This document shows positions 40,298 through 49,713 of a DNA stretch of 64,000 nt, piece after piece; position 1 is the first letter of the stretch, and the number at the start of each line of letters is the position of its first letter. Source of the stretch: Roseicyclus sediminis (GTDB taxonomy: Bacteria; Pseudomonadota; Alphaproteobacteria; Rhodobacterales; Rhodobacteraceae). The translations under genes were made by a program, and so were the position numbers. The stretch spans positions 1-64,000 of the forward strand of contig NZ_JAOPHT010000016.1 of NCBI RefSeq assembly GCF_025515305.1, read 5' to 3'. The notes beneath the pieces are model-generated. The model was given only the letters and a program-made list of their open reading frames with translations. It was not told where the DNA came from and made no database searches.

Positions 40298-41532
40298 GCG
40301 GCGCGGTCCCCGTAGGCGCAGACCGGCCGCTCGATCCGGCTGGACGAGGGCTTGCGGCCTGCGAACCGCGCCGCGAGCGTGCGCGGGCCTGCCGTGACCG
40401 CGAAGTAGTCGTAATCCCCCGGGTCGCCCGGCAGGTTGTCGAAGGCGTTGAGATACTGGAAATGCCGCTCGAAGAACCGCCAGCGGAGTGCCGACCATGC
40501 CTCTGGCGACAGGGTCTTGCTGAAGGCCGCCGACAGCACGAGCGGCCAGCGTTTGTCAGGCCCCGCCATGCCCGAGACCGCCACCGGATCGCAGAGCGCG
40601 AAGGCGCAGCCGTCGCCGGGCGCGGTCACGTCGACCCAGGCCAACCGGTCGCTTTCGCCCAGACGCGCGAGGTCGTCGCGAAGACGGGTCGCGCGCGGCA
40701 GGAAGCTTACCATCGGGATAACCTGCCCGAGCGTCAGCAGCGACAGGACCGGCCCCGCCTCCGGCACACGCCCGCCGCGCAGGAGATCGGCCAGGATCGA
40801 GACGGCGAGATAGGCGCCCGAGGAATGGCCGACGACGAGGATCTCGTCCGCCCCGCCCCCGAGCGCCCCGGCGATCCGGTCGGCAAACTCGGCCATGCGC
40901 GCCTCCTGTTCCGGGGGATAGGCTCCTTCGAACTGGGCCGAAAAGGCGTAGTCGTGCATCAGGTACCAGGCCAGCAGGTGGTCGCGCCGCCGGAACCAGC
41001 GCAGGAGCGTCCCGGCGGCAAGAAGGCCGATGCCCAGACCCGCGACGATGCCCGCCCCCGGCAGGACCGCCTGCCCGACCGCCGCGACCACAGCCGCGAG
41101 GCCCAGGGCCAGCGCAAGCTGCCCAAGCAGCACCGCCACCGGGAAGAGCGCCGCGATCACCGGTCCCTTCCTCAGCCGCATCAGGCGAAACAGGGCACCC
41201 GAGCGGAGATAGACCCATGCCGTCCGCAGAAGCTGCCCGTAGGTCGCGGCGATGCTCTGTCCCATCGAGGCGCGCACGATGTCGGCCCAGTAGAGCACCT
41301 CGACCTCGGTCTCGACCGCCTCCCCTTCGATCCGGGCCGAGACATGCCAGCCGAAGCGCGCGTCGCCCTCGGCCGCCCCAAGCGCGATCTCGTGGCCCGA
41401 AAGCGCCGCCTGCCGCGCGGCCTGGCGCCGGTAGCGTTCGCGATACTTTCGGGGCGGCACGGGGTCGTAGCCCGGCACGTAGAGCACGACGCGCCGGCGG
41501 ACGGGTCGCGCATCTGTCTCCGCACCGCTCAT
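40294..41532 (-). CDS. Membrane-anchored alpha/beta-hydrolase-like protein
   Basis: A 412-aa protein. The N-terminal part starts VVLYVPGYDPVPPRKYRERY; the middle has two or three membrane segments (ALFPVAVLLGQLALALGLAA and after). The C-terminal part has the nucleophile elbow EILVVGHSSGAYLAVSILAD, typical of serine hydrolases. I know no experimental relative. Coupling to the P450 gene by a GTGA overlap suggests they act on the same hydrophobic substrate, perhaps a lipid ester. Confidence 0.7.
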   Translation of the reverse strand: MSGAETDARPVRRRVVLYVPGYDPVPPRKYRERYRRQAARQAALSGHEIALGAAEGDARFGWHVSARIEGEAVETEVEVLYWADIVRASMGQSIAATYGQLLRTAWVYLRSGALFRLMRLRKGPVIAALFPVAVLLGQLALALGLAAVVAAVGQAVLPGAGIVAGLGIGLLAAGTLLRWFRRRDHLLAWYLMHDYAFSAQFEGAYPPEQEARMAEFADRIAGALGGGADEILVVGHSSGAYLAVSILADLLRGGRVPEAGPVLSLLTLGQVIPMVSFLPRATRLRDDLARLGESDRLAWVDVTAPGDGCAFALCDPVAVSGMAGPDKRWPLVLSAAFSKTLSPEAWSALRWRFFERHFQYLNAFDNLPGDPGDYDYFAVTAGPRTLAARFAGRKPSSSRIERPVCAYGDRAA

Positions 41533-41575
41533 GGGGCGAGACTACAGGGGGAAGCGCGCGGCGTCAGGGCGGAAA

Positions 41576-42331
41576 TCAGCCCAGGAGCGCGAGCGCCGGG
41601 AATGTTTCCAGAAGCCAGAAGGCGAAGGCCGAGAAGGCCCCGGTCATCAGCGCCACGCCCACACCGACAAGGAGGACGCCCATCGCGCGCTCGATCGTCT
41701 TCATGTGCCGCTTGAGCCGCGCCATCACCGCCATCGCCCGGTCGATGAAGGCCGCCGCGAGCAGGAACGGGATGCCGAGACCGATGGCGTAGACACCCAG
41801 AAGCATCGTGCCGCGCCCGACGCTGGCCTCGGTGGCGGCAAGCGACAGGATCGCGCCGAGTTGCGGGCCGATGCAGGGCGTCCAGCCGAAGGCGAAGGCA
41901 AGCCCGAGGATGTAGGCGCCCAGAGCCGAGCCGCCCCGGTCGCCCGCGTCGAGCCGCGCCTCGCGATTGAGGATCGGGATGTTGATGATTCCAAGGAAAT
42001 GCAGCCCGAAGATCACGATGACCAGGCCCGCGATCCGGCCCAGAAGGATCTGGTTCTGCAAAAAGAACTGCCCGAAGATCGAGGCGGTGAAGCCCAGGAA
42101 AATGAAGACGGTGGACAGGCCCAGCACGAAGAACAGCGCGGCCAGCAGCGCCTTCCTGCGCGCGGCCTTCGGGCTTGCGTCCATCTCCTCGATGGTGATG
42201 CCGCCCATGTAGGCGAGGTAGGGCGGCACGATGGGCAGGACGCAGGGGCTGAGAAAACTCAGCGCGCCCGCCGTCAGCGCCACCAGCATCGCGGGCAGAA
42301 GCGATGCGTCGAAGAGGTCGATCCCGAACAT
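41576..42331 (-). CDS. ccdA: Cytochrome c biogenesis protein CcdA
   Basis: A 251-aa membrane protein with six segments that moves reducing equivalents from cytoplasmic thioredoxin to the periplasm for haem attachment and disulfide control. The two redox cysteines are in GALSFLSPCVLPIVPPYLAY and FGWTPCIGPQLGAI, each preceding a proline. The start was placed at MFGIDLFDAS (42331); the frame extends 12 codons upstream without similarity. It lies back to back with tusA, 94 bases away. Confidence 0.93.
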   Translation of the reverse strand: MFGIDLFDASLLPAMLVALTAGALSFLSPCVLPIVPPYLAYMGGITIEEMDASPKAARRKALLAALFFVLGLSTVFIFLGFTASIFGQFFLQNQILLGRIAGLVIVIFGLHFLGIINIPILNREARLDAGDRGGSALGAYILGLAFAFGWTPCIGPQLGAILSLAATEASVGRGTMLLGVYAIGLGIPFLLAAAFIDRAMAVMARLKRHMKTIERAMGVLLVGVGVALMTGAFSAFAFWLLETFPALALLG

Positions 42332-42425
42332 GGGCGCAGAGGTAAACACTTTTTTCCGGCTCGTCACGCGGCCCTTGCGTCACATTCGCGTGGACGCAGG
42401 CCGGGCCGGGCGGTAGGCCACAGGC

Positions 42426-42653
42426 ATGGAAGACGAGATCGAGATCGACGCGACGGGGCTGAAGTGTCCCCTCCCCGTCCTGCGGCTGCGCAAGCGGCTG
42501 GAAGGCGTGGCTCCGGGCCGGGTCGTGAGGCTCCTGGCGAGCGATCCGATGGCGGCGATCGACGTGCCCCATTTCTGCGCCGAGGCGGGCCATGCCTATC
42601 TCGGGGCCGAGGACGGCCCGGTGCCGGCCTACCGCGTGCGGAAGGGCGGCTGA
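42426..42653 (+). CDS. tusA: TusA-family sulfur carrier
   Basis: A 75-aa protein with IDATGLKCPLPVLRLRKRLE, the CPxP signature whose cysteine carries persulfide sulfur. It may feed tRNA thiolation, molybdenum cofactor or other sulfur pathways. Its length fits the family. It is divergent from ccdA and convergent with trmJ, whose stop is only seven bases away. Confidence 0.92.
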   Translation: MEDEIEIDATGLKCPLPVLRLRKRLEGVAPGRVVRLLASDPMAAIDVPHFCAEAGHAYLGAEDGPVPAYRVRKGG

Positions 42654-42660
42654 GGCGGGT

Positions 42661-43422
42661 TCAGTCCCGGTCGCGCCGCTCCGCCCAGCGGACCATCTGG
42701 CGCATCATCCCGTGAAGCGATTGCACATCCGCCCGGGTAAGCGGCAGGCGGCCCCAGAGGTTGCGCAGGTTCGTCTTCATCCCCGCGGCCTTTTCCGGCG
42801 GAAAGAAGAAACCGGCCTCCTCCAGCCGGTCTTCGAAATGGTCGCCGAGAGCGTTGATCTCGGCCCCGGTCGCGAAATCGGTGCGCGCCATCTCCATCAC
42901 GGCCTGGGGCATCTCGACCGTCGTGCGCCGCCATTCGTAGGCGCACAGAAGCACGCATTGCGCGAGGTTCAGGGAGGGGAAATCCGGGTTCACCGGCACC
43001 GAGACGATGGCATTCGCCCGCGCGATGTCGGGGTTTTCCAGCCCCGCGCGCTCGGGCCCGAACAGGACGGCGACCCGACCGCCCGCGGCGATCATCTCGC
43101 GCGCCTCGATCATCGCGCGCTCGGGCGTGACGACGGGTTTGGTCAGGCCCCTCTCCCGCGCCGTCGTGGCATAGACATAGGTGCAATCGTCGATCGCGGA
43201 CGGCACGTCGCCGAACAGCCCCGCGTGGTCGAGAAGCCGCCCCGCCCCGCTGGCCAGCGCCACGGCGCGTTCGTTCGGCCAGCCGTCGCGCGGCTCGACC
43301 ACGCGCATCCGGTCGAGGCCGAAGTTCCACATCGCGCGCGCGGCGGCGCCGATGTTCTCGCCCATCTGCGGGCGCACGAGAACGAAGGCCGGCTGGCCGG
43401 GTCTTTCGGGTATTGTGTCCAT
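42661..43422 (-). CDS. trmJ: tRNA/rRNA methyltransferase, TrmJ type
   Basis: A 253-aa SpoU/SPOUT methyltransferase that probably adds the 2'-O-methyl group at tRNA position 32. AFVLVRPQMGENIGAAARAM is the RNA-binding motif 1, VAVLFGPERAGLENPDIARA motif 2 and NPDFPSLNLAQCVLLCAYEW motif 3, which form the SAM knot. The C-terminal helical extension matches TrmJ and not the shorter TrmL. Exact target is by family. Confidence 0.88.
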   Translation of the reverse strand: MDTIPERPGQPAFVLVRPQMGENIGAAARAMWNFGLDRMRVVEPRDGWPNERAVALASGAGRLLDHAGLFGDVPSAIDDCTYVYATTARERGLTKPVVTPERAMIEAREMIAAGGRVAVLFGPERAGLENPDIARANAIVSVPVNPDFPSLNLAQCVLLCAYEWRRTTVEMPQAVMEMARTDFATGAEINALGDHFEDRLEEAGFFFPPEKAAGMKTNLRNLWGRLPLTRADVQSLHGMMRQMVRWAERRDRD

Positions 43423-43539
43423 GGCGGCGGGCGATAGCGCCTGTCGGCCCGCACGGCAAGGCCCTGCCAGGGGTCAGACCCTTGCAGGGCGGCAAGCGAG
43501 CGCGTAGGCACGCGCGAAAACCTAGCAGGGGACGGGCCG

Positions 43540-44160
43540 ATGGCCGAGACCGACACGCCGAGCATCTACCTCGTGACGCCGACCGCCTTCGAGACGGAGG
43601 CCTTCGCGCCTGTGCTGGCGCGCATCCTCGACGCCACGGACATCGCCTGCCTGCGCCTCGCGCTGGCCGATCCCGACGGCGACGCGGTGGCCCGCGCGGC
43701 CGATGCCTGCCGCGAGATCGCCCATGCCCGCGACGTGCCCCTGGTGATCGAGCGGCATGCGGGCCTGGTGGAGCGTCTCGGCCTCGACGGGGTGCACCTG
43801 ACGGACGCCGCGCGCTCGGTCCGGGCGACGCGCAAGGCGCTCGGGGCGGACGCCATCGTCGGCGCGGCCTGCGGCACCTCGCGGCATGACGGGTTGACCG
43901 CGGGCGAAAGCGGCGCGGACTACGTGAGCTTCGGCCCCCTCGGCGATACCGGCCTTGGCGAGACGGCGCTGGCCGAACACGACCTCTTCGCCTGGTGGAG
44001 CGAGATGATCGAGGTTCCGGTCGTGGCCGAGGGCGGGCTCGACCTTGCCCTCGTCGAGGCTTTCGCGCCGGTCACGGATTTCTTCGCCATTGGCCCCGAG
44101 ATCTGGCGCGCGGAGGATCCGCTCGCGGCCCTGCTCGCGCTTACCGCGCCGCTCCGTTGA
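43540..44160 (+). CDS. thiE: Thiamine-phosphate synthase family protein
   Basis: A 206-aa TIM-barrel protein resembling ThiE, which joins the pyrimidine and thiazole halves of thiamine. Family points are IYLVTPTAFE at the start, VHLTDAAR and GADYVSFGPLGDT. It diverges from the biosynthetic core enzyme at some loops and stands apart from other thi genes, so it might be a TenI-like relative. Its 3' end overlaps the converging acyltransferase gene by 20 bases. Confidence 0.75.
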   Translation: MAETDTPSIYLVTPTAFETEAFAPVLARILDATDIACLRLALADPDGDAVARAADACREIAHARDVPLVIERHAGLVERLGLDGVHLTDAARSVRATRKALGADAIVGAACGTSRHDGLTAGESGADYVSFGPLGDTGLGETALAEHDLFAWWSEMIEVPVVAEGGLDLALVEAFAPVTDFFAIGPEIWRAEDPLAALLALTAPLR

Positions 44161-44968
44161 AGCCGGCGCGCACGGCTGCCTCGGCGGCGGCGGCCAGTGC
44201 CTTGCGGTCGGGAAAATCCGCGACGCGCAGGGGGTCGTGGTAGATCACGCGCACCGATCCCTGCCGCCGGACCGACAGGATCGACAGAAGGCTCGCGCCG
44301 AACTCCATGCTGCCCCACCAGCCGTAGAAGGACGGAGGCTCGCCCTCGGGGGCGGTGTAGATCACGCTGACCGGCTGGATTTGCAATTCCTCTCGCAACA
44401 GCGGCGTGAAGAAGGCGGCGAACAGCGTCGTGCGAAACGGCAGGACGCGCAGGCCGTCGGTCGACGTGCCCTCCGGGAAGAACAGGAGCCTGTGACCCGC
44501 GTGCAGGCGTTCCTCCATCAGCTTCGCCTGCCGCGCGGCCTCGGCCCGGTCGCGGCGGATGAAGACGGTTCCCGTACCCCGCGCGAGCCAGCCGATCCCG
44601 CCCCAGCCCGCGACCTCCTCCTTCGAGACGAAGTAGAGCCGCTTGGACGCGTTCAGCACGAAGATATCGAGCCAGCTGGCGTGATTGGCAACATAGGCAC
44701 CCACGCCTCGCATGGGCCGCCCCTCCACCTGGCGCGACAGTCCGAGAAACCTGCAGGCCCAGATGCAGACGAACTGCGTGATCCAGGGCGTGACGGGGCG
44801 GGCATAGCCCCAGATCGCCTTTTCCGGCGGCCGGAGGATCAACAGGAGCGGGAAACACACCGCAAGCATCAGCAGAAGCGGCGCGCCCCGCCGCACCGCC
44901 CTGAGCCAGCCCAGGAGCCCGGGCCGGGGCGGCGGCGGCGGGGGTGCGCCCTCCCATGTCAGGCTCAT
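44141..44968 (-). CDS. olsA: Lyso-ornithine lipid / 1-acylglycerol-phosphate acyltransferase
   Basis: A 275-aa membrane acyltransferase. The N-terminus is proline-rich and followed by hydrophobic segments. The catalytic HxxxxD motif is in VANHASWLD, and FFPEGTSTDGLRVLPFR is the acyl-acceptor site. As partner of olsB it should add the second acyl chain to lyso-ornithine lipid; similar enzymes make phosphatidic acid. The start at 44968 overlaps the olsB stop by four bases, which supports the ornithine-lipid reading. Confidence 0.85.
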   Translation of the reverse strand: MSLTWEGAPPPPPPRPGLLGWLRAVRRGAPLLLMLAVCFPLLLILRPPEKAIWGYARPVTPWITQFVCIWACRFLGLSRQVEGRPMRGVGAYVANHASWLDIFVLNASKRLYFVSKEEVAGWGGIGWLARGTGTVFIRRDRAEAARQAKLMEERLHAGHRLLFFPEGTSTDGLRVLPFRTTLFAAFFTPLLREELQIQPVSVIYTAPEGEPPSFYGWWGSMEFGASLLSILSVRRQGSVRVIYHDPLRVADFPDRKALAAAAEAAVRAGFNGAAR

Positions 44969-45831
44969 GGGTTGGCCGTCCCCGCCAGCGCGCGGTCGCG
45001 GCTGTAGATGGCGCGGTGTTTCTCGCTCATGCGCGCGATGTCCATGACGAGGCAGACGTCGATACAGTTGAACGGCCGGTCGATGTAGGCCCCCTCGCCC
45101 ACGAAACCGCCGAGCCTGAGGTAGGCCTTGATCAGCGCGGGCGTCTCCCGGATCGCGGCCGGCCGGTCGAGATCGGCCTCGGCGATCAGGTCCATGCGCT
45201 GGAAGCCCCCGGCGCGGGCGACAGGCCGCACGTCGGCCGGAGCGAGGTGCCGGTGATGCAGCAGCGACAGAGGCCCCGCGATCGCACCGGCCTCGGTGCC
45301 GTGGAAACTCGCCACCCCGAACATGACCTCGATCCCGTGGCGGGCGATGTAGTCGGCCAGCCCGTTCCAGAGATGCACCATGGCCGTGCCGCCGCGATAC
45401 TCGGGATGCAGGCACGACCGTCCCAGTTCGAGAAGCCGCCGCCCCGAAGCCTTGAGCGGCCCGAGGTCGTACTCGTCCTCGGAATAGAACTGCCCCGCGG
45501 CCCTGGCCTGCTCGGCCCGCATGAGCCGGTAGACACCGACCACGCGATCGCCCGCGTCCCGGCGCATGTCGCGCAACAGGAGATGGTCGAAATGGGGATC
45601 GAAGCGGTCGGCCTCGATCCTTGCGGCGTGGTCGACAAGCGGACCGTCACCGCCCAGTTCCTCGACGAAGACGGCATAGCGCAGTCGCTGCGCCTCGCGG
45701 ATCTCGTCCTCGTCCGCTGCCAGGCGAAGCTCGAAATGGGAATCGTCGATCTGCATCCGGCCGGCCGCTGCTGCGTCCGCAGACCGGACGCGGGTGAGAT
45801 TGCACGCGGGGTTATCGGGGCGCCGCGCCAT
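44965..45831 (-). CDS. olsB: Ornithine-acyl-ACP N-acyltransferase
   Basis: A 288-aa GNAT-fold enzyme that attaches a hydroxyacyl chain to ornithine, the first step of ornithine lipid synthesis. EIREAQRLRYAVFVEELGGD and LLELGRSCLHPEYRGGTAMV are family motifs. The start is uncertain: ATG 45831 gives the long form used here, and ATG 45756 (MQIDDSHFELR) would remove a 25-residue leader that may be untranslated. It is upstream of and coupled to olsA. Confidence 0.88.
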   Translation of the reverse strand: MARRPDNPACNLTRVRSADAAAAGRMQIDDSHFELRLAADEDEIREAQRLRYAVFVEELGGDGPLVDHAARIEADRFDPHFDHLLLRDMRRDAGDRVVGVYRLMRAEQARAAGQFYSEDEYDLGPLKASGRRLLELGRSCLHPEYRGGTAMVHLWNGLADYIARHGIEVMFGVASFHGTEAGAIAGPLSLLHHRHLAPADVRPVARAGGFQRMDLIAEADLDRPAAIRETPALIKAYLRLGGFVGEGAYIDRPFNCIDVCLVMDIARMSEKHRAIYSRDRALAGTANP

Positions 45832-45929
45832 ATGCAAGGCGCGGGACCCGGACTTGCCCGGAAGTCCGCGCGCGCGTTAAACCTGCGTTAACCGCCTTCG
45901 TGACAAGGTGCACCCGCCAGGCGCCCGCG

Positions 45930-46115
45930 TCATGGCAGGAATTCCATGAGGAGCGTGATGCGCCTTCCGTCAATGACGACCTTGCCCTGGTTCTCGAAAT
46001 TGACGGTGATCCGGCCACCTATATTCGACTGCACCTGCCCCAGGCCCCAGTCCGGCTGGTCCGGGTGGCGCACGAACATCCCCGGTTCGAGGATCGAGTT
46101 GACGTCTTCGGTCAT
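45930..46115 (-). CDS. DUF3553 family protein
   Basis: A 61-aa protein with GMFVRHPDQPDWGLGQVQSN followed by ITVNFENQGKVVID, an SH3-like fold seen in the DUF3553 family. It resembles the C-terminal domain that binds RNA polymerase in UvrD-type helicases, so a small transcription- or repair-linked role is possible. It is divergent from chpT across only 27 bases. Confidence 0.88.
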   Translation of the reverse strand: MTEDVNSILEPGMFVRHPDQPDWGLGQVQSNIGGRITVNFENQGKVVIDGRRITLLMEFLP

Positions 46116-46142
46116 GGGCCCCCTGCCTTGGCGGAACTCGCG

Positions 46143-46766
46143 ATGGACGACCTGACGATGCCCGAGACCCAGACCCTTGCGGACCTGATCGGATCGCGCC
46201 TTTGCCACGACCTAAGTAACCCGCTGGGCGCCATCGGCAACGGGGTGGAACTTTTGCAGATGACCGGCGCGGGAGACGGGCCGGAACTGGCCCTGATCCG
46301 CGACGCGGTGGCTGACGCCCTGGCGCGGGTGCGCTTTCTCCGCCTGGCATTCGGCCATGCCGGGCCCGATCACATGACAAGCGCGCGCGAGGCCGCCGCC
46401 GCGCTCGAGGGGCTTTACAGGCAATCGCGCCTCTCGCCCCGCTGGCTGCCGCGAAACGACCTGCCCCGCCGGCAGGTGAAGCTCGCCTTCCTGATGATGC
46501 TCTGCGCGGAAACCGCGTTGCCGATGGGCGGAAGCGTGGCCCTGTCGATGGAGGCGCCGGGCCACTGGACGCTGGACGCGCAGGCCGACCGCATCGCCCT
46601 TGACGAAGCGCTGTGGTCCGTCCTGCGTTTCGGCGCCGGCGCGGCGGGGCGTCCGCTCAGGCCCGCCGAGGCACAGTTCATGGCGCTGCAGGACATGGCG
46701 GACCGCATGGGCGTCGGCGTGAATTACGTGCGGGAGGAGGGATGGCTGCGGCTCTCGACCGCCTGA
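46143..46766 (+). CDS. chpT: Histidine phosphotransferase ChpT
   Basis: A 207-aa protein of the CtrA phosphorelay, passing phosphate from CckA to CtrA and CpdR. The phospho-acceptor helix is SRLCHDLSNPLGAIGNGVEL, and the degenerate ATPase-like C-terminal half is present. In Rhodobacteraceae the pathway controls motility, gene transfer agents and quorum responses more than cell-cycle essential steps. ATG 46143 was chosen; the longer frame overlaps the divergent DUF3553 gene. Confidence 0.9.
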   Translation: MDDLTMPETQTLADLIGSRLCHDLSNPLGAIGNGVELLQMTGAGDGPELALIRDAVADALARVRFLRLAFGHAGPDHMTSAREAAAALEGLYRQSRLSPRWLPRNDLPRRQVKLAFLMMLCAETALPMGGSVALSMEAPGHWTLDAQADRIALDEALWSVLRFGAGAAGRPLRPAEAQFMALQDMADRMGVGVNYVREEGWLRLSTA

Positions 46767-46773
46767 GCGGGTC

Positions 46774-47292
46774 TCAGACCGCGCGGAGACCTTCGCGAAA
46801 CCGCCGCATCCGTTCCTGGTAATGCGCCGCCGAGGCGAGGATGCCCGCCTTCGCCGTCGCGTCGAGGTCTCGGACCACCTTGCCCGGCATCCCCATCACG
46901 AGCGATCCATCGGGGATCTCCTTGCCCTCGGCGATGAGCGCGCCCGCGCCGATCAGGCACCCTTTGCCGATCCGCGCACCGTTCAGCACCGTCGCGCCCA
47001 TGCCGACGAGAGAGCCGTCGCCGATGGTGCAGCCGTGCAGCATCGCCTTGTGCCCGATGGTGCAGTTCGCGCCGACCGTCAGCGGATAGCCCATGTCGGT
47101 ATGGAACACGCAGTTCTCCTGCACGTTCGAGCCCGCGCCGATACGGATCTCCTCGTTGTCGCCGCGCAGCGTCGCGCCGAACCAGACGGAAGCGCCCGCC
47201 TCCAGCACCACGCGGCCGATGAGGTTCGCGTCCGGAGCGACCCAGGTATCGGCGTGGATCTCGGGGGCGATCCCGTCGAGCGCGTAGATCAT
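46774..47292 (-). CDS. Gamma-type carbonic anhydrase-like protein
   Basis: A 172-aa left-handed beta-helix protein with hexapeptide repeats ([20 protein letters not shown], then [12 protein letters not shown]). The zinc-binding histidines in VFHTD and [10 protein letters not shown] are in place. Such proteins act as carbonic anhydrases or as scaffold-like transferases. It overlaps the gmk stop by four bases, so it follows yicC and gmk in a leftward run. Confidence 0.9.
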   Translation of the reverse strand: MIYALDGIAPEIHADTWVAPDANLIGRVVLEAGASVWFGATLRGDNEEIRIGAGSNVQENCVFHTDMGYPLTVGANCTIGHKAMLHGCTIGDGSLVGMGATVLNGARIGKGCLIGAGALIAEGKEIPDGSLVMGMPGKVVRDLDATAKAGILASAAHYQERMRRFREGLRAV

Positions 47293-47969
47293 GCCGTCGT
47301 CCCTTCCTCGAATTCCTCGTGCAATCGGCGGACATGGGCCGCCAGCCCCGGCTGCTGCGGACGGCGGAGGCGCTCGGCGGTGACGATGGTGCGCAGCCGC
47401 TCGAACGTCGCATCGAGGTCGTCGTTCACGAGAACATAGTCATAGCCATCCCAATGGCTGATCTCGTCCCAGCTTTTCTGCATGCGCTTGGCGATGACTT
47501 CGGGACCGTCCTGGCCCCGGCTGACGAGCCTGCGGCGCAACTCGGGGATCGACGGCGGCAGGATGAAGACCGACAGCGTGTGCCGGCCCAGAACCGAGTT
47601 CCGGATCTGCTGTGCGCCCTGCCAGTCGATGTCGAACAACACGTCGCGCCCGGCCTCGATCGCCTCCTGCACCGGCGCCATGGGCGAGCCGTAGAAGTTG
47701 CCGAAGACATGGGCGTGTTCCAGCATCGCGCCGTCGGCGACCAGTTTCTTGAAGGCGGGCTCGGTGAGGAAACGGTAATCTTGGCCGTCGACCTCGCCGG
47801 GCCTCGGCGCGCGGGTCGTGGCCGAAACCGAGAAGCGCAGCGTCGGGTCCCAGTCCATCAGGCGTCGCGCAAGCGTCGATTTCCCGGCCCCGGAGGGCGA
47901 GGACAGGATGATGAGAAGGCCGCGCCGCCCTCCCGAAGTGCTGACTTTCGCGTCCGTCGGCATCGTCAT
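47289..47969 (-). CDS. gmk: Guanylate kinase
   Basis: A 226-aa enzyme that phosphorylates GMP to GDP. P-loop [19 protein letters not shown]-binding [18 protein letters not shown] and the FGNFYGSP segment are intact. It is overlapped by yicC upstream and by the carbonic anhydrase-like gene downstream, each by four bases. Confidence 0.96.
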   Translation of the reverse strand: MTMPTDAKVSTSGGRRGLLIILSSPSGAGKSTLARRLMDWDPTLRFSVSATTRAPRPGEVDGQDYRFLTEPAFKKLVADGAMLEHAHVFGNFYGSPMAPVQEAIEAGRDVLFDIDWQGAQQIRNSVLGRHTLSVFILPPSIPELRRRLVSRGQDGPEVIAKRMQKSWDEISHWDGYDYVLVNDDLDATFERLRTIVTAERLRRPQQPGLAAHVRRLHEEFEEGTTA

Positions 47970-48835
47970 TCCACGTTCTGAACCTGCTCGCGGGTCTGGT
48001 CGATGGCGAGTTTGAGGTCAAGACCGATGGCCGTGAGCGCCGCATCGCCGGACTTCGAGCACAGCGTGTTGGCCTCGCGATTGAACTCCTGCATCAGGAA
48101 GTCGAGCTTGCGCCCCACCGGCCCGCCCGTCGCAAGCAGCTCGCGCGCCGCGGCGACGTGCGCGCGCAGCCGGTCGATTTCCTCGGTCACGTCGGACTTC
48201 ACCGCCAGAAGCGCCAGTTCCTGCGCCAGTCGCGCCTCGTCGAGGTCGGCCGTGTCGAGAAGCTTCCGGACGTTCGCCCGGAACGTCTCGGCCTGCGAGA
48301 CCGCGCGCGCCGCCGCGGCGGTCTCCGCCGCTTCGGTCAGGGCCGCGATCCGGTCGATCTGCGCACCGAGGACCTCGGCCACGGCCCGTCCCTCCGAAAG
48401 GCGCATGGCGAGGAAGGCCTCGATCAGGCGCCCGGCCTCCGACAGGAGACGCGCGGCCTCCGGCGGCTCGGGGGCACCGGCAGTCTCGGCCATCCCGCGC
48501 AGCGCCAGGATCTCGGCCGCACTCGGCCGGGACAGTTCCATGCCGCGCGCCTCGGCCGCCGCGCGCACCTGGGCCAGCGCGTTCAACGCCGTCTCCAGCG
48601 CCGCGGCGTCGACGCCGCCTGCCCCGGCCTCCTCGGAACGGGTCAGGCGAAGGCCCAGCGTGACCGATCCGCGGGCGATCTTGTCCGACAGCAGCTTGCG
48701 CAGCGGCGCCTCGAGGGCGCCGAGCCCATCGGGCAGGCGCAGGCGCAGATCCAGCCCGCGCCCGTTCACGCCACGGATCTCCCAGCTCCACCGCAAACCC
48801 GGCGCCGCCCCTTCCAGCGTGGCAAACCCCGTCAT
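47966..48835 (-). CDS. yicC: YicC/YloC family endoribonuclease
   Basis: A 289-aa protein of the YicC family, associated with stress-linked RNA decay. It opens MTGFATLEG (the family's MTGF start) and ends with [20 protein letters not shown], then [20 protein letters not shown], the conserved C-terminal motif. It forms the common yicC-gmk pair. The upstream extension to 49030 has no similarity and crosses the divergent PAS gene. Confidence 0.93.
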   Translation of the reverse strand: MTGFATLEGAAPGLRWSWEIRGVNGRGLDLRLRLPDGLGALEAPLRKLLSDKIARGSVTLGLRLTRSEEAGAGGVDAAALETALNALAQVRAAAEARGMELSRPSAAEILALRGMAETAGAPEPPEAARLLSEAGRLIEAFLAMRLSEGRAVAEVLGAQIDRIAALTEAAETAAAARAVSQAETFRANVRKLLDTADLDEARLAQELALLAVKSDVTEEIDRLRAHVAAARELLATGGPVGRKLDFLMQEFNREANTLCSKSGDAALTAIGLDLKLAIDQTREQVQNVE

Positions 48836-49013
48836 CGACGCGATGCGTCCCTGTTCCGCGGTTCCGTTAACCAATTGAAAACTCTCCCTCTGCCCGTCGA
48901 ATTGAAACGAGGCTATTAAGGATTGGGAAAGCAAAAGGTGCAGCGGGTCAACCCAGGCGCCCGATAGCCGACCCGACGGACCGATCCCCCCGCCAGAGAC
49001 CGGAGACCCCGCC

Positions 49014-49709
49014 ATGCAAAGAAATGACACGCCTTCGGGCGCGCGCGCCCCGCTCGACCGGCGCCTGACCGACCCGACGCTCCGCCACGCGATCGCCTAT
49101 TGGGAGGCCCTGCGCGGGACGCGGCTGGTTCCGCCGCGCATGGCGCTCGACCCCGCCGAAATGCGGCCCGTGCTGCAAAACTGCGCGATCCTCGAGCGCC
49201 CGAGGCCCGGCACCCTGCGGATCAGGTTGGGCGGCGCGCGGATCAGCGCGCTGATGGGAATGGAGGTGCGCGGCCTGCCGTTGCGCGCGCTCTTCGACCT
49301 GGCCGACCGGGGCAGGATCACCGCCGAGGTCGAGCGCGCGATGGACGAGCCCGCGCTTCTGCTGTTCGAGGTTGCGACGCCCGCGCCGCGCTACGGTCAC
49401 CCGATGGAGGCGACCACCTCGGCTCGGCTCGCCATCCTGCCCATGAGCGACGCCGATTTTACGGTGAACCGCGCACTCTACGTGATGGGAAGCGTGGACG
49501 CCCTTCGCACGGGAACGCCGCCGCAACGCTGGTCGATCACCGGCATCGAGGCGGTTCCACTCGGCATCGGGAGGCCCGTATTGACCGCCGAGGCCATTTC
49601 GCGTCCGCCGATCGCCGCGGCGGCCCAGGCGGCCGACGAGGCAACCAGCGAGGCACACGGACCTCTGGCCCGCGCGCGGTTCCGCGTGATCGAGGGCGGG
49701 CGCGCCTGA
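49014..49709 (+). CDS. PAS domain-containing protein
   Basis: A 231-aa protein with an N-terminal PAS-like domain (about residues 25-170) of the alphaproteobacterial PAS_5 type: YWEALRGTRLVPPRMALDPA, NCAILERPRPGTLRIRLGGA, and MSDADFTVNRALYVMGSV. Such proteins are stand-alone sensors with no obvious output domain. The C-terminal 45 residues are low in complexity. It converges on the DAHP synthase gene with four bases between stops. Confidence 0.85.
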   Translation: MQRNDTPSGARAPLDRRLTDPTLRHAIAYWEALRGTRLVPPRMALDPAEMRPVLQNCAILERPRPGTLRIRLGGARISALMGMEVRGLPLRALFDLADRGRITAEVERAMDEPALLLFEVATPAPRYGHPMEATTSARLAILPMSDADFTVNRALYVMGSVDALRTGTPPQRWSITGIEAVPLGIGRPVLTAEAISRPPIAAAAQAADEATSEAHGPLARARFRVIEGGRA

Positions 49710-49713
49710 GCGC

